Below are positions 1 to 8,227 of a DNA stretch of 64,000 nucleotides, piece by piece. Every line of letters starts with the position of its first letter. Position 1 is the stretch's first letter. The stretch lies in assembly GCF_007829815.1 (NCBI RefSeq), contig NZ_VIWT01000002.1:248001-312000 (forward strand). The letters are read 5' to 3'. Both the position numbers and the translations under genes were made by a program. This DNA is from Kitasatospora viridis (lineage in GTDB: Bacteria; Actinomycetota; Actinomycetes; Streptomycetales; Streptomycetaceae). The notes beneath the pieces are model-generated. The model saw only the letters and a program-made list of their open reading frames with translations, searched no databases and was not told the origin of the DNA.

Positions 1-104
1 GTGGTGGGGTTGGCGGCGGCGGCCGCGGCGAGCAGGAGCGCGCCCGTGACTGCGGCCGTCGCGCGTCGGCGTCCGCCGACGCGCTGCTGGGGATGAGACG
101 TCAT
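1..104 (-). CDS. Secreted protein, N-terminus only (cut by window edge)
   Basis: Only the first 34 codons are inside the window. They encode a start MTSHPQQRVGGRR followed by a hydrophobic Ala/Leu-rich stretch, a Sec-type signal peptide. The next gene upstream on the same strand (start 2652) begins MTSHPPKRVGGRR with a matching hydrophobic core, so the two are tandem paralogues and this one is probably another secreted beta-helix or carbohydrate-active enzyme. That function is inference: nothing of the mature protein is visible. The start is fixed by alignment with the neighbour. Confidence 0.7.
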   Translation of the reverse strand, partial: MTSHPQQRVGGRRRATAAVTGALLLAAAAAANPT

Positions 105-159
105 CGTCACTATGCCTTGTCGGTAGGGGGATCTGCCCTCGGGGGAGGGCATGGAGCAC

Positions 160-186
160 CGTCGGGCCTGTCCCGCAGGCCCGACG
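160..186 (-). promoter_or_regulatory. Hairpin between the two tandem secreted-protein genes
   Basis: Perfect 10-bp arms CGTCGGGCCT / AGGCCCGACG flank a 7-nt loop. It lies 56 nt upstream of the start at 104 and 58 nt downstream of the TGA at 244-246. The same hairpin with flanking bases occurs at 2701-2727, upstream of the paralogous gene, where no minus-strand gene precedes it. It could be a terminator here, but the repetition in front of both starts favours a 5'-leader element. Confidence 0.55.
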
Positions 187-243
187 GAGTCTGGGGGCGA
201 GGTCGGTCTCCCAAGTCGTCCAGGGATCAGGGGCCGACGCTTG

Positions 244-447
244 TCAGCCGAGGTTCCACTGCTGGTTCGGGCTGCCCAAGCAGGTCCAGAGCTGGAGCTT
301 GGTGCCGTTGGTGGTGCCGGAGTTGCTCACGTCGAGGCACAGGCCGGAGAACACGTTGGAGATGGTGCCGTCCGGGTTGAGCTTCCACTGCTGGTTGACC
401 GCGCCGGTGCAGGTCCAGATCTGGGCCGCCGTGCCGTTGGTGGTGCC
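244..447 (-). pseudogene. In-frame continuation of the ricin lectin domain after a TAG
   Basis: The reading frame of the gene at 448-2652 continues past its TAG (450-448) for 67 more codons to a TGA at 246-244. The translated stretch holds two further ricin-type QxW repeats (AAQIWTC..NQQW and LQLWTC..NQQW) and a CLDV motif, completing a three-lobed lectin domain. The frame is intact and the sequence undecayed, so the TAG is a recent nonsense mutation, a sequencing error or a readthrough site. Confidence 0.8.
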
Positions 448-2652
448 CTATCCGGCGTCGTCCAGGCACATCTGGCTGCTGCCGCTGAACAGGGTGATCT
501 GGTTGGACGAGTCGTGCGTCCAGGTCTGGTTGGTCCCCCCGCCGCAGTCCCAGATCTGCTGCTGGGTTCCGGGGGTGGTGCTCCAGTTGTTGTCGTCCAT
601 GCACTTGTTCGCGCCGACCGCGTGGAGCGCGGCGGTGCCGATGCCGTTGTTGGTGACGAGGCCGGCCTGCGCGATGACCTCCTGGGCGCCGGCGGGCCAG
701 TTGTAGCCGCTCACCTGGACGTTGCCGGTCAGGACGTTGTTGTGCGAGTCACCGGCGGTGACGGCCGTGCCCGCGCCCGCGTTGTACCAGTTGTTGGCGA
801 AGGTGTTGTTGCTGGTGTTGTTGTTGGCGTCGGCGTTGGCGAAGGCCCAGGCGTTGGTGTCCTGCAGGACGTTGTTCTGCAGGTTGACGTAGCGGGAGCC
901 TTCGTCGAGGTAGAGCCCGACAGTGGTGTTGTTGTTGTAGACGTAGTTGTCGGCGATGAAGCCGCCGGGGTTCGCGGACAGGTTGTAGATGCTGCCGCCG
1001 TCGTGGAAGATCTTCTTCGTGTCGTGGACCTTGTTGTAGGTCACGACGGTGTTCTGCAGCGTGGTCGGCGTGGTGTAGACCTGCTGGAAGTTGTAGGTGC
1101 CGCGGTTGACGTAGTCCTGGCTGCCGCCCGGGTCGTTGATGCCCCAGCCCCAACCGATGTCGATGCCGTCGTAGCCGAGGTTCGAGACCTCGTTGTGCGT
1201 GATGACGGCGTGCGAGACGTACGTGGACAGGATGCCGGGCATGTCCTTGTAGTCCTGCGCCACGTTGTTGACCAGGTTGTTGCTGATCGTGACGTTCTGG
1301 TTGGTCATCGCGGAGTTGGACGGGTGGTGGGCATCGGGCTGGACTCCGCCGACGACGATGCCGCTTCCGGCGTCGTTGGTGAAGGTGTTGCCGCTGACGG
1401 TGATGTTCGAGGCGCCGAGGCCGGTGCCGGAGGCGACGGCGTCCGAGTCCTCGCCGATGCCCAGGCCGACCTGCCCGAGGTTGGTGAAGGTGTTGCCGCT
1501 GAAGGAGATCCCGCTCGCGGCCGAGACCTGGACCGCCGCGGGGACCTCGCCCCAGCTGTTACGGGTGGATTCGAAGGCCTGGCAGCCGCTGTTGCAGGAG
1601 GTCAGGAAGTTCGAGGGCTCGTTGGAGTAGGTCTGGTTGAGGAAGGTGCCGGTCTGCTGGTCCGCGTAGCCGATGTTGCTGCTGGGGGCCAGCCAGGTGG
1701 TGTCCTGGAAGCCGATGCCCTGGAACTGGAGGTTGTGCACGGGGTTGCTGAGGCTGCCGCTGATGTCCAGGAGTGAGGTCAGCTCGGGCAGTTCGACGTC
1801 GTGGGCGGTGGGGTTCCAGCCGGCCGGCGCCTTGTAGAAGAGCTGGCCGGCGACCGGGTCCAGGTACCACTGCCCGGCCGTGTTGAGGAACGCGTACGCG
1901 TTCTCCAACTGGAGGGCCCCGCCGGCGAAGGGGGTCTCCATGGTGTCGTAGCCCCAGCCGTTGTTCTGCCAGGCCGGCTCCTGCATGGTGATGTTCGTGC
2001 CGCTGATGCTCTGCACCGGCGCGAAGCGGTCGGTGAAGGAGTTCTGGGACTCGATCTCCATCCGGTTCAGCTGCGGCAGGCCGGCGATCCAGTTGAGGTT
2101 GGGGTTCTGGATCGTCATGCCGGTGCTGGTGAAGGCGACGTCGCTGCGGGCGATGCTCATCGCTGCGCGCGGCGCGGGGGCGCCGTCGACGTAGAGCTGC
2201 CGTGAGTCGAAGCCGGCGGGGATCGAGGCGGCGTAGATGTTGCTACCCGAGTTCTGCAGGGTCCAGCCGGTCACCTGCTGGCCGCCGGAGATCACCGGGC
2301 TCTGGCCGGGGGCGGCCTGCCAGATGACGTTGTGTCCGTTGCTGCCCGAGTCTGTGCTGGTGAACTTCAGCGGCGACGTCAGGCGGTAGGCGCCGCCGGC
2401 GAGCTGCACGGCGATGTCGCCGCTCATCGAGCCGTTGATCGACTCGACGGATGCCTGAGCCTGGGTCAGCGAGCAGGGCGTGGTGGCGCTGCAGGCAGTT
2501 CCGGACCCGGTGGGGGAGACGAAGAGCGTGGTGGAGGTAGCGGCGTGCGCCAGGCTCGGGGAGGCGGCGGCTGCGGCGAGCATGAGCACGCCCGTGACGG
2601 CGGCCATCGCGGATCGGCGTCCGCCGACTCGCTTCGGGGGGTGAGACGTCAT
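448..2652 (-). CDS. Secreted beta-helix enzyme with truncated ricin-type lectin domain
   Basis: The 734-residue product starts with a Sec signal peptide (residues 1-37, ending AHA). A long body rich in N-x-xxx-N-T-F ladders follows (GNTFTNLG, NITVSGNTFTN, NNLVNNV, THNEVSNLG), typical of right-handed parallel beta-helix polysaccharide lyases, hydrolases or epimerases. From about residue 677 a ricin B-type (QxW) lectin domain begins (QQQIWDCGG..NQTW), but only its first lobe is made because TAG is codon 735. The start at 2652 is supported by AAGAAGA upstream and by the paralogue at 104. The substrate cannot be told from sequence. The promoter at 2890-2918 implies a 5' UTR of about 230 nt. Confidence 0.85.
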   Translation of the reverse strand: MTSHPPKRVGGRRSAMAAVTGVLMLAAAAASPSLAHAATSTTLFVSPTGSGTACSATTPCSLTQAQASVESINGSMSGDIAVQLAGGAYRLTSPLKFTSTDSGSNGHNVIWQAAPGQSPVISGGQQVTGWTLQNSGSNIYAASIPAGFDSRQLYVDGAPAPRAAMSIARSDVAFTSTGMTIQNPNLNWIAGLPQLNRMEIESQNSFTDRFAPVQSISGTNITMQEPAWQNNGWGYDTMETPFAGGALQLENAYAFLNTAGQWYLDPVAGQLFYKAPAGWNPTAHDVELPELTSLLDISGSLSNPVHNLQFQGIGFQDTTWLAPSSNIGYADQQTGTFLNQTYSNEPSNFLTSCNSGCQAFESTRNSWGEVPAAVQVSAASGISFSGNTFTNLGQVGLGIGEDSDAVASGTGLGASNITVSGNTFTNDAGSGIVVGGVQPDAHHPSNSAMTNQNVTISNNLVNNVAQDYKDMPGILSTYVSHAVITHNEVSNLGYDGIDIGWGWGINDPGGSQDYVNRGTYNFQQVYTTPTTLQNTVVTYNKVHDTKKIFHDGGSIYNLSANPGGFIADNYVYNNNTTVGLYLDEGSRYVNLQNNVLQDTNAWAFANADANNNTSNNTFANNWYNAGAGTAVTAGDSHNNVLTGNVQVSGYNWPAGAQEVIAQAGLVTNNGIGTAALHAVGANKCMDDNNWSTTPGTQQQIWDCGGGTNQTWTHDSSNQITLFSGSSQMCLDDAG

Positions 2653-2700
2653 CGTCTTCTTGCCTTTCCAGGGTGCCCTGGGGGAGGGGCGGTGGAGCAC

Positions 2701-2727
2701 CGTCGGGCCTGTCCCGTAGGCCCGACG
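2701..2727 (-). promoter_or_regulatory. 5'-leader hairpin of the beta-helix gene
   Basis: Arms CGTCGGGCCT (2701-2710) and AGGCCCGACG (2718-2727) flank a 7-nt loop, 48 nt upstream of the start codon at 2652 and inside the predicted long 5' UTR. It is identical in both arms to the hairpin at 160-186. No T-tract follows. Confidence 0.55.
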
Positions 2728-2889
2728 GAGTCTGGGGGGATGCGCTGGGGGTGCGCTGGCTGCTCCGGGCGCCGGATCCCGGGTGGCCGGACCGGCGGGT
2801 CGCCGCTGTACGTCAAGCGGCCGGATGGTGGAGCCGGGTGTGGCGGTCGAGGATCGGGGCCCGCCGCACCCGGCGTTTTGTAAGTCGTA

Positions 2890-2932
2890 TTTATCGGGCC
2901 ATGGCAGAGAAGTGTCAAGGGGATAGGCATGC
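2890..2932 (-). promoter_or_regulatory. Promoter with overlapping conserved operator-like motif
   Basis: On the minus strand TTGACA (2918-2913) is followed after 17 nt by GATAAA (2895-2890), a sigma-70-type pair. The -35 is the end of a 20-base block, GCATGCCTATCCCCTTGACA (2932-2913). A nearly identical block lies at 4881-4900 in front of the sugar-transporter operon. The repeated block is longer than a promoter needs, so it probably includes a regulator site. The paralogous GntR proteins encoded between the two copies are the obvious candidates. Confidence 0.6.
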
Positions 2933-3098
2933 CTAGTTACGAGAGCGTTTCCGCCGACGCCGTTTCCGGTCGCGTCGAGCCCGTGCGGGGAGGTGGCTCA
3001 CCAGGGCCTGTGTGCTAGAGTCCGCGCGGATACGAGCATGCTTGCGCCCCGTGGAGTCGTACTCTTCACTCCGGGTGCGACGCGAAAGGGGGCCAGCG

Positions 3099-3854
3099 GT
3101 GGCGGAGGTGACGCCCGGCGCGGCCAGTGCCTACCGGCCGGGCTACGAGACGGCGGCGGAGCGGATCCTGGAGCTGATCGCCGCCGAGGGCCTCGCACCC
3201 GGGGACCGGCTGCCCACCGAGTACGAGCTCGCGGAACGCATCGGCACCAGCCGCACGGTGGTGCGCGAGGCCGTCAAGATGCTCTCCGCGCTGGGCCGCG
3301 TCCGGGCGCTCAAGGGCCGGGGGCTGTTCGTGGCCGACGACCCGGGGATGCTCGGCACCACCGCCAGCCCGTTCTTCCTGCCCACCGACCTCGAACACGT
3401 CTACATGCTGTTCGAGTTCCGCCGGGCCCAGGAGATGGAGTCCAGCCGGCTCGCCGCCACCCGGGCCACGCCCGCCGAGCTGCGGGCCATCGGTGAGGCC
3501 GTCGACCTGTGCGGACACGGCTTCGAGACCGGCGACGTGGCCACGTTCATCCGGGGTGACGACGCCTTCCACATGTCCGTCGCCGCCGCCTCGCACAACT
3601 TCTTCACGGTCGCCGTGATCCGGGAGGCCCGGCGGCTGCAGAGCCAGTCCAGCCTGATCGGCATGTCGGGCGAGCTCGGACCGCACGCTCCGCAGGCGGT
3701 CGAGGAGCACGCCGCGATCTACCGGGCGATCCGGGCGGGCGACCCGGAGGCGGCGGCGCAGGCCGCGGCGGTCCACATCGAGAACTCGCTGGAGGACTAC
3801 CGCAAGGAGATACAGCGCCGGCTCTTCCAGCCGGGCGGCACCTCCCCGGCCTGA
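3099..3854 (+). CDS. GntR-family regulator, FadR/FCD subfamily
   Basis: The 251-residue protein has an N-terminal winged helix (residues about 12-80, with PGDRLPTEYELAERIGTSR and TVVREAVKML as the recognition region) and a C-terminal all-helical FCD ligand domain. The His/Asp metal-site pattern of that fold is visible (DDAFHMSVAAASHN, EEHAAIYRAI). GTG at 3099 is chosen because AAAGGGGG lies 8-15 nt upstream; the longer frame back to 3012 has no ribosome site. It faces a close paralogue tail to tail (47 bp gap). FCD regulators usually bind sugar acids or other small carboxylates, and the flanking sugar-acid genes fit. It may control the motif copies at 2913 and 4881. Confidence 0.9.
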   Translation: MAEVTPGAASAYRPGYETAAERILELIAAEGLAPGDRLPTEYELAERIGTSRTVVREAVKMLSALGRVRALKGRGLFVADDPGMLGTTASPFFLPTDLEHVYMLFEFRRAQEMESSRLAATRATPAELRAIGEAVDLCGHGFETGDVATFIRGDDAFHMSVAAASHNFFTVAVIREARRLQSQSSLIGMSGELGPHAPQAVEEHAAIYRAIRAGDPEAAAQAAAVHIENSLEDYRKEIQRRLFQPGGTSPA

Positions 3855-3901
3855 GCAGAGCTGCCCGGACTGACGCGTGCAGCAACGCGGTTGACGGTGC
3901 G

Positions 3902-4687
3902 TCAGCCGAACACCCGGCGCCGGATCTCGCGCCGGTAGTCCTCCAGGGTCTTGTCCAGGTGCACGGCCGCGGCCTCGGCCGCGGCCTGCGGATCGCCGTC
4001 CCGGATCGCCCGGTAGATCGCGGCGTGCTCGGCGACCGCCTCCTCGGCGTGCTGGCCCACCGCGCCGTGCATCCCGATGGTGCTGGACTGGCGCTGGAGC
4101 CGACGGGCCTCGCGCACCGCCGCGACCAGGAACTCGTTGTGCGAGGCCGCCGCGATGCCCAGGTGGAACTCGTCGTCGCCCTGGTGGAACAGCTCCGCAT
4201 CGCCGGACAGGTGGCCCTGGCGGCAGAGCTCGGCGGCGGCCTCGATCGCGCGCAGTTCGGCGGGGGCCGCCCGGCTCGCGGCCAGCCGGCTGGCGGTCGT
4301 CTCCTGGGTCCGCCGGAACTCGAACAGCATGTAGACGTGGTCCAGGTCGGTCGGCAGGAAGAAGCCGTCCCAGCGGGAGCCGCCCAGCATTCCCCCGTCG
4401 TCGGCGACGTACAGGCCGCGCCCCTTCTGCGCGCGGACCCGTCCGAGTGCGGACAGGATCCTGATCGCCTCCCGGACCACGGTGCGGCTGGTGCCCAGTC
4501 GGGTGGCCAGCTCCTGCTCGGTGGGCATCCGGTCGCCCGGCTGCAGCCGCGAGCCGGCGATCAGTTCGAGGATCTGCTCGGCCACCAGCTCGTAGCCGGG
4601 CCGGTAGGCGCCTTGGCCGCCGGTGGTCCCGCGCCCGTGGGGCGACACGTCCGCCGGTAGCGGTGGGGGTGCGCCGTCGATGGCCAT
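3902..4687 (-). CDS. GntR-family regulator, FadR/FCD subfamily (paralogue)
   Basis: The 261-residue protein is clearly related along its length to the regulator at 3099: shared blocks include AYRPGYE, LGTSRTVVREA, LSALGRVRA.KGRGL, FFLPTDL.HVYMLFEFRR and EEHAAIYRAIR-type motifs. The winged helix is at about residues 40-115 and the FCD domain at 130-250. ATG 4687 has a strong GGGAGGG site 7 nt upstream; longer starts lack one. It is transcribed away from the transporter operon at 5074. The pair looks like a local duplication followed by inversion. Whether they share or split targets cannot be told. Confidence 0.9.
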   Translation of the reverse strand: MAIDGAPPPLPADVSPHGRGTTGGQGAYRPGYELVAEQILELIAGSRLQPGDRMPTEQELATRLGTSRTVVREAIRILSALGRVRAQKGRGLYVADDGGMLGGSRWDGFFLPTDLDHVYMLFEFRRTQETTASRLAASRAAPAELRAIEAAAELCRQGHLSGDAELFHQGDDEFHLGIAAASHNEFLVAAVREARRLQRQSSTIGMHGAVGQHAEEAVAEHAAIYRAIRDGDPQAAAEAAAVHLDKTLEDYRREIRRRVFG

Positions 4688-5073
4688 GCTGGGTCCCTCC
4701 CGAGTCCGCGGCCGCCCCGATGAGGAGAGCGGCCCTGATCCGGTGAGGAGCGTACATCTGTGACACTCCGGCGCCAAGATGTAGCGTACTTATTTCCTGC
4801 TCGAAACCCGGCCGAAACGGACTATTCCCGACCATCGGCGGCCTCGAACAGGTAACAGATCGGGCAGAACGCGAAAATAAGCATGCCCATCCCCTTGACT
4901 CTCCGGCTCGCAGGCGCTGGCATAGGGCCCCAGAGACGGTCGCCATCCCGACCAGGAGGCTTCCACGCCGAGCCGGATGCCGAACCGCTCACCCCAGGGC
5001 TTCTGATGAGTCCTACACATCATCTGCTCTTCGCCACCCGACCACGGTGGTGCTAGGACGTAGTGGAGTACAC
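4688..5073. other. Divergent intergenic region, GntR / sugar transporter
   Basis: No coding gene in 386 bases. It holds the plus-strand promoter and motif at 4881-4924. It is noticeably AT-richer than the coding regions around 4785-4890, as expected for a control region. Confidence 0.5.
4881..4924 (+). promoter_or_regulatory. Promoter/operator of the first sugar ABC operon
   Basis: GCATGCCCATCCCCTTGACT (4881-4900) differs at two positions from the block at 2932-2913 on the other strand. Its last six bases serve as a -35 (TTGACT). A weaker -10 lies 17-19 nt downstream (around GGCATAGG, 4919-4926). A start of transcription near 4930 would leave a leader of about 145 nt before the lipoprotein gene. 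Confidence 0.5.
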
Positions 5074-6444
5074 ATGACGACCAAGATCGACACCGGGACG
5101 CGTCGGTCGGGCGTGAGACACGGCCGCAGGATGCTCGTCGCCGCCGCAGGCGCCGCGCTCACCCTCGCCTCCGTGACCGCCTGCGGTGGGGGCAGTGGCG
5201 GGGGGAAGGTCGCGGACGGCTTCACCCAGGCGCCGCAGGGCGGCGGCAAGCTCACCGTCTGGGTGGACTCGACGCGGCTCGCCGCGGCGCAGCTCTACCA
5301 GAAGGAGCACCCGGCGGTGAAGCTGGACATCGTCACCTACGACGGCGACGCCAACGGCTCCAACTACCTCCAGACCAAGGTCAGCCTGTTCAACCGCACC
5401 GGCAGCGGCTGGCCGGACGTGGTGTTCAGCTCGCAGAACAACGAGGCCACCTGGGCTGTGTCGGCGGGCTTCGCCGCGCCGCTGGACAAGGGCCTGGTCG
5501 ACCCCGGTGTGCTCTCCGGCTTCGCCCCCGGCGCCAACACCCCGTGCACGGTCGACGGCACGGTCTACTGTCTGCGCAACGACCTCTCGCAGACCGTGCT
5601 CTGGTACAACGCCCCGCTGATGAAGCAGTGGGGCTACAGCGTGCCGACCACCTGGGAGCAGTACCAGCAGCTCGGCGAGAAGGTCGCCACCGAGCACCCG
5701 GGCTACCTGGTGGGCTCGGTCGGGGACTCCTACGCCCCCGAGGTCTACATGTGGGCGAGCAAGTGCGGCGCCAACCAGGTCACCGGCGCGAAGGCGGTCA
5801 CGGTGAACACCACCAGTGACGCCTGCACCAAGATGGCCACGCTGCTCGACACCCTGATCAAGGACGGCACGATGTCCAAGAGCAGCGTGTTCAGCTCCGA
5901 CTTCGACAAGAACGACGCGGCCAAGGTCCTGATGATGCCCGGCCCGGCGTGGTACGGCAGCGCGGTCTTCCAGGGCACCTTCAAGACCCCGTCCGGCCAG
6001 ATCACGGCCTCCCCGATGCCGCAGTGGGAGGGCGACAGCAGCCCCTCGGTGGGCAACGTCGGCGGCGGCACCTGGCTGCTCTCCGCGCACAGCAAGGACC
6101 TGAAGGACGCGACCGACTTCCTGACCTGGGTGAGCACCTCGGACGACTACCAGGGCAAGGTCTCCCCGGGCTACCCGGCCTACATGCCGGCCGCCAAGAC
6201 GTGGCTGGCCCAGCAGGGCGCCTCCGGCTACTACGCCGGCGACCCCGCGCCGGCCCTGCAGGCCGCCGCCGGTCAGGCGTGGCTGGGCTGGGGCTACCCG
6301 CAGTACAGCCAGGAGGCCATCTGGGCCGCGACCATGACCCCGCAGATCACCGCCGGCAAGACGATCGCCTCGCAGCTGCCCGCCTGGCAGACCGCGATCG
6401 CCAACTACGCCAAGGCCGACGGTTACCAGGTGACGACCCAGTGA
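5074..6444 (+). CDS. Sugar ABC transporter substrate-binding lipoprotein
   Basis: The 456-residue protein has a signal peptide with twin arginines (GRRMLVAAAGAALTLASVTAC) ending in a lipobox VTAC, so it should be lipid-anchored outside the membrane. The mature part reads as a family-1 extracellular solute-binding protein (MalE-like: LTVWVDSTRL near the N-terminus, conserved GPAWYGSAVF and TDFLTWVS regions). ATG 5074 is preceded by GGAG. It overlaps the first permease by GTGA, so transporter subunits are translationally coupled. No ATPase gene is present; streptomycetes commonly use a shared MsiK-type ATPase. The ligand is probably the sugar processed by the downstream dehydrogenase/lactonase genes (inference). 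Confidence 0.93.
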   Translation: MTTKIDTGTRRSGVRHGRRMLVAAAGAALTLASVTACGGGSGGGKVADGFTQAPQGGGKLTVWVDSTRLAAAQLYQKEHPAVKLDIVTYDGDANGSNYLQTKVSLFNRTGSGWPDVVFSSQNNEATWAVSAGFAAPLDKGLVDPGVLSGFAPGANTPCTVDGTVYCLRNDLSQTVLWYNAPLMKQWGYSVPTTWEQYQQLGEKVATEHPGYLVGSVGDSYAPEVYMWASKCGANQVTGAKAVTVNTTSDACTKMATLLDTLIKDGTMSKSSVFSSDFDKNDAAKVLMMPGPAWYGSAVFQGTFKTPSGQITASPMPQWEGDSSPSVGNVGGGTWLLSAHSKDLKDATDFLTWVSTSDDYQGKVSPGYPAYMPAAKTWLAQQGASGYYAGDPAPALQAAAGQAWLGWGYPQYSQEAIWAATMTPQITAGKTIASQLPAWQTAIANYAKADGYQVTTQ

Positions 6445-7361
6445 CGTCGTCCCCTCCGCAGAACGCCCGGGCCTCGGCGGCGCTCGCCAACCGGCGAGCC
6501 GTCTGGCCCGGGCGGGCCGGGCACGGTTTCGTGGCCGCCTACGTCGTGCTGCTGGTCGCCTTCGGCGTGGTGCCCACCGTGTACGCGATCTACTTCGCGT
6601 TCACCGACTCCGGCAACCAGTTCGCCGGCCTGTCGAACTTCATCTCCGTGGCCAGTGACTTCCGCTTCCTGCCGGCCATCGGCCACGTGGCCGTCTACCT
6701 GGTGTGCTGGCTGGCCTCGCTGGTGGTCTTCGTGGTCGGGCTGACCCTGCTGCTGCACCGGGTCGCCTCGCAGGGGGTGAGCCGAGCGCTCCGCTTCGTC
6801 TACTACATCCCGGGCGCGCTGGCCGGCGCGGCGAGCGTGATGGTCTGGCTGTTCATGCTGGACCCGACGGTCAGTCCGATCGGCTTCCTGCTGCGGGCGA
6901 TGGGCTTCGACACCTTCGGGCAGGTCGTCGCCCCCGGCAACATGCCGATCCTGCTGACGATGATCGCGTTCTGGACCGGCGCGGGCGGCTGGATCGTGGT
7001 CATGTACGGCGCGCTGAACAACATCTCGCCCGAGATCATCGAGGCGGCCCGGATCGACGGGGCGGGGCCCTGGCAGATCGCCCGGCGGATCCAGATCCCA
7101 CTGCTGCGCAAGTGGATCGTCTACATGGTGGTGCTCGCCTTCGCCGGCGGGACCCAGCTGTTCGTCGAACCGCAGCTGCTCTCCCAGGCGAGCAACGGAG
7201 TGGCCGGGCGCGACTACTCGCTCAACCAGCTCTCCTACGACTTCGCCTTCCAGAACAACAACGTCAACACTGCCGCCGCCATCTCGGTCGAGCTGCTGCT
7301 CGTCGGGCTGTGCGTCGCCGGAGTGTTCGTCGCCAGATCGGGGTTCTTCGATGCCGACTGA
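6441..7361 (+). CDS. Sugar ABC transporter permease (MalF type)
   Basis: The 306-residue integral membrane protein has about six hydrophobic helices and the ABC-permease coupling signature EAARIDGAGPWQIARRIQIP (residues about 200-219), which contacts the ATPase. GTG 6441 overlaps the TGA of the binding protein. Its end overlaps the second permease by 11 bases. Together the two form the heterodimeric channel of a CUT1-type importer. Confidence 0.92.
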   Translation: MTSSPPQNARASAALANRRAVWPGRAGHGFVAAYVVLLVAFGVVPTVYAIYFAFTDSGNQFAGLSNFISVASDFRFLPAIGHVAVYLVCWLASLVVFVVGLTLLLHRVASQGVSRALRFVYYIPGALAGAASVMVWLFMLDPTVSPIGFLLRAMGFDTFGQVVAPGNMPILLTMIAFWTGAGGWIVVMYGALNNISPEIIEAARIDGAGPWQIARRIQIPLLRKWIVYMVVLAFAGGTQLFVEPQLLSQASNGVAGRDYSLNQLSYDFAFQNNNVNTAAAISVELLLVGLCVAGVFVARSGFFDAD

Positions 7362-8226
7362 CACCAAGCGCCGGCTGAAGAACCCGCTGCCCGCGGTGGT
7401 GCTCGTCCTGTTCGCGGTCTTCTTCATCCTGCCGGTGGTCTGGCTGCTGCTCGCCGCCACCAAGACCGACGACCAGCTGGTGCACAACAACCCGCTGTCG
7501 TTCGGCTCCTGGCACGCGCTGAAGGCCAACTGGGACGCCCTGACGGGCTATCAGGACAACGCGGTGTTCACCTGGCTGGGCAACTCCGCGCTGTACTCGG
7601 TCATCACCCTGGGGATCACGCTGGCCGTGGCGATCCCCGCCGGGTACGCCCTGGCGATGACCGAGTTCCGCGGGCGCCGCTTCCTGCTGGTGGCCACCCT
7701 CGTCGTCATGCTGATGCCCAGTGCCACGCTGGTGGTGCCGCTCTTCCTGGAGCTGAACGAGGTCCACCTGATCGGGTCGATGTGGTCGGTGATCCTGCCG
7801 TACTCCTTCTACCCCTTCGGCGTCTACCTGACCTACATCTACTACAGCACGGCGGTGCCCCCGGCCCTGCTGGACGCCGCGCGGATCGACGGGTGCTCGG
7901 AGGTCCAGGTCTTCCGCCGGATCGCCCTGCCGCTCGCGGCCCCCGTGGTGGCGCTGGTCGGGTTCTTCAGCTTCGTCGCCAACTGGACGAACTACTTCCT
8001 GCCCTACGTCCTGCTGCCGCAGAGCGACCAGTTCCCGGTGCAGGTGGGCCTCGGCACCCTGCTGAACGACGTGCCGCAGTTCAACCCGACGGTCGGCACC
8101 TTGGCGGTGCAGCGGCCCGAACTCGCGCTCGCCACGCTGCTGGCCATCTCGCCCGTGGTGCTCGTCTTCCTCTTCTCCCAGCGCTACCTCGTCGGCGGGA
8201 TGCTCGCCGGCTCGATCAAGGACTGA
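7351..8226 (+). CDS. Sugar ABC transporter permease (MalG type)
   Basis: The 291-residue membrane protein has the MalG-like layout: a first helix near residues 13-35 and the coupling motif LDAARIDGCSEVQVFRRIALP at about 171-191. The start ATG lies inside the end of the upstream permease gene. The following gene begins one base after its stop, continuing the operon. Confidence 0.92.
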   Translation: MPTDTKRRLKNPLPAVVLVLFAVFFILPVVWLLLAATKTDDQLVHNNPLSFGSWHALKANWDALTGYQDNAVFTWLGNSALYSVITLGITLAVAIPAGYALAMTEFRGRRFLLVATLVVMLMPSATLVVPLFLELNEVHLIGSMWSVILPYSFYPFGVYLTYIYYSTAVPPALLDAARIDGCSEVQVFRRIALPLAAPVVALVGFFSFVANWTNYFLPYVLLPQSDQFPVQVGLGTLLNDVPQFNPTVGTLAVQRPELALATLLAISPVVLVFLFSQRYLVGGMLAGSIKD

Positions 8227-8227
8227 C

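Larger units (their letters stand above)
2653..3098. other. Divergent intergenic region, beta-helix gene / GntR
   Basis: No gene in 446 bases. It contains the leader hairpin (2701-2727), a minus-strand promoter (2890-2918) and an overlapping conserved motif (2913-2932), all described separately. The plus-strand promoter of the GntR gene at 3099 must also lie here, but I could not place it with confidence. Confidence 0.6.

Noticed and set aside
151..1776. 541-codon plus-strand frame over the beta-helix gene
   Set aside because: Composition is Val/Gly/Ala-rich antisense noise; the minus strand carries the signal peptide and beta-helix and lectin motifs.
3012..3098. Longer N-terminus for the first GntR protein
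   Set aside because: The extra 29 codons have no ribosome site and are not shared by the paralogue, whereas GTG 3099 has a strong one.
3870..3905. CTGACGC/GCGTCAG repeat as terminator between the GntR genes
   Set aside because: Only 7-bp arms with a 22-nt loop, and one arm overlaps a stop codon; too weak to list as a terminator.
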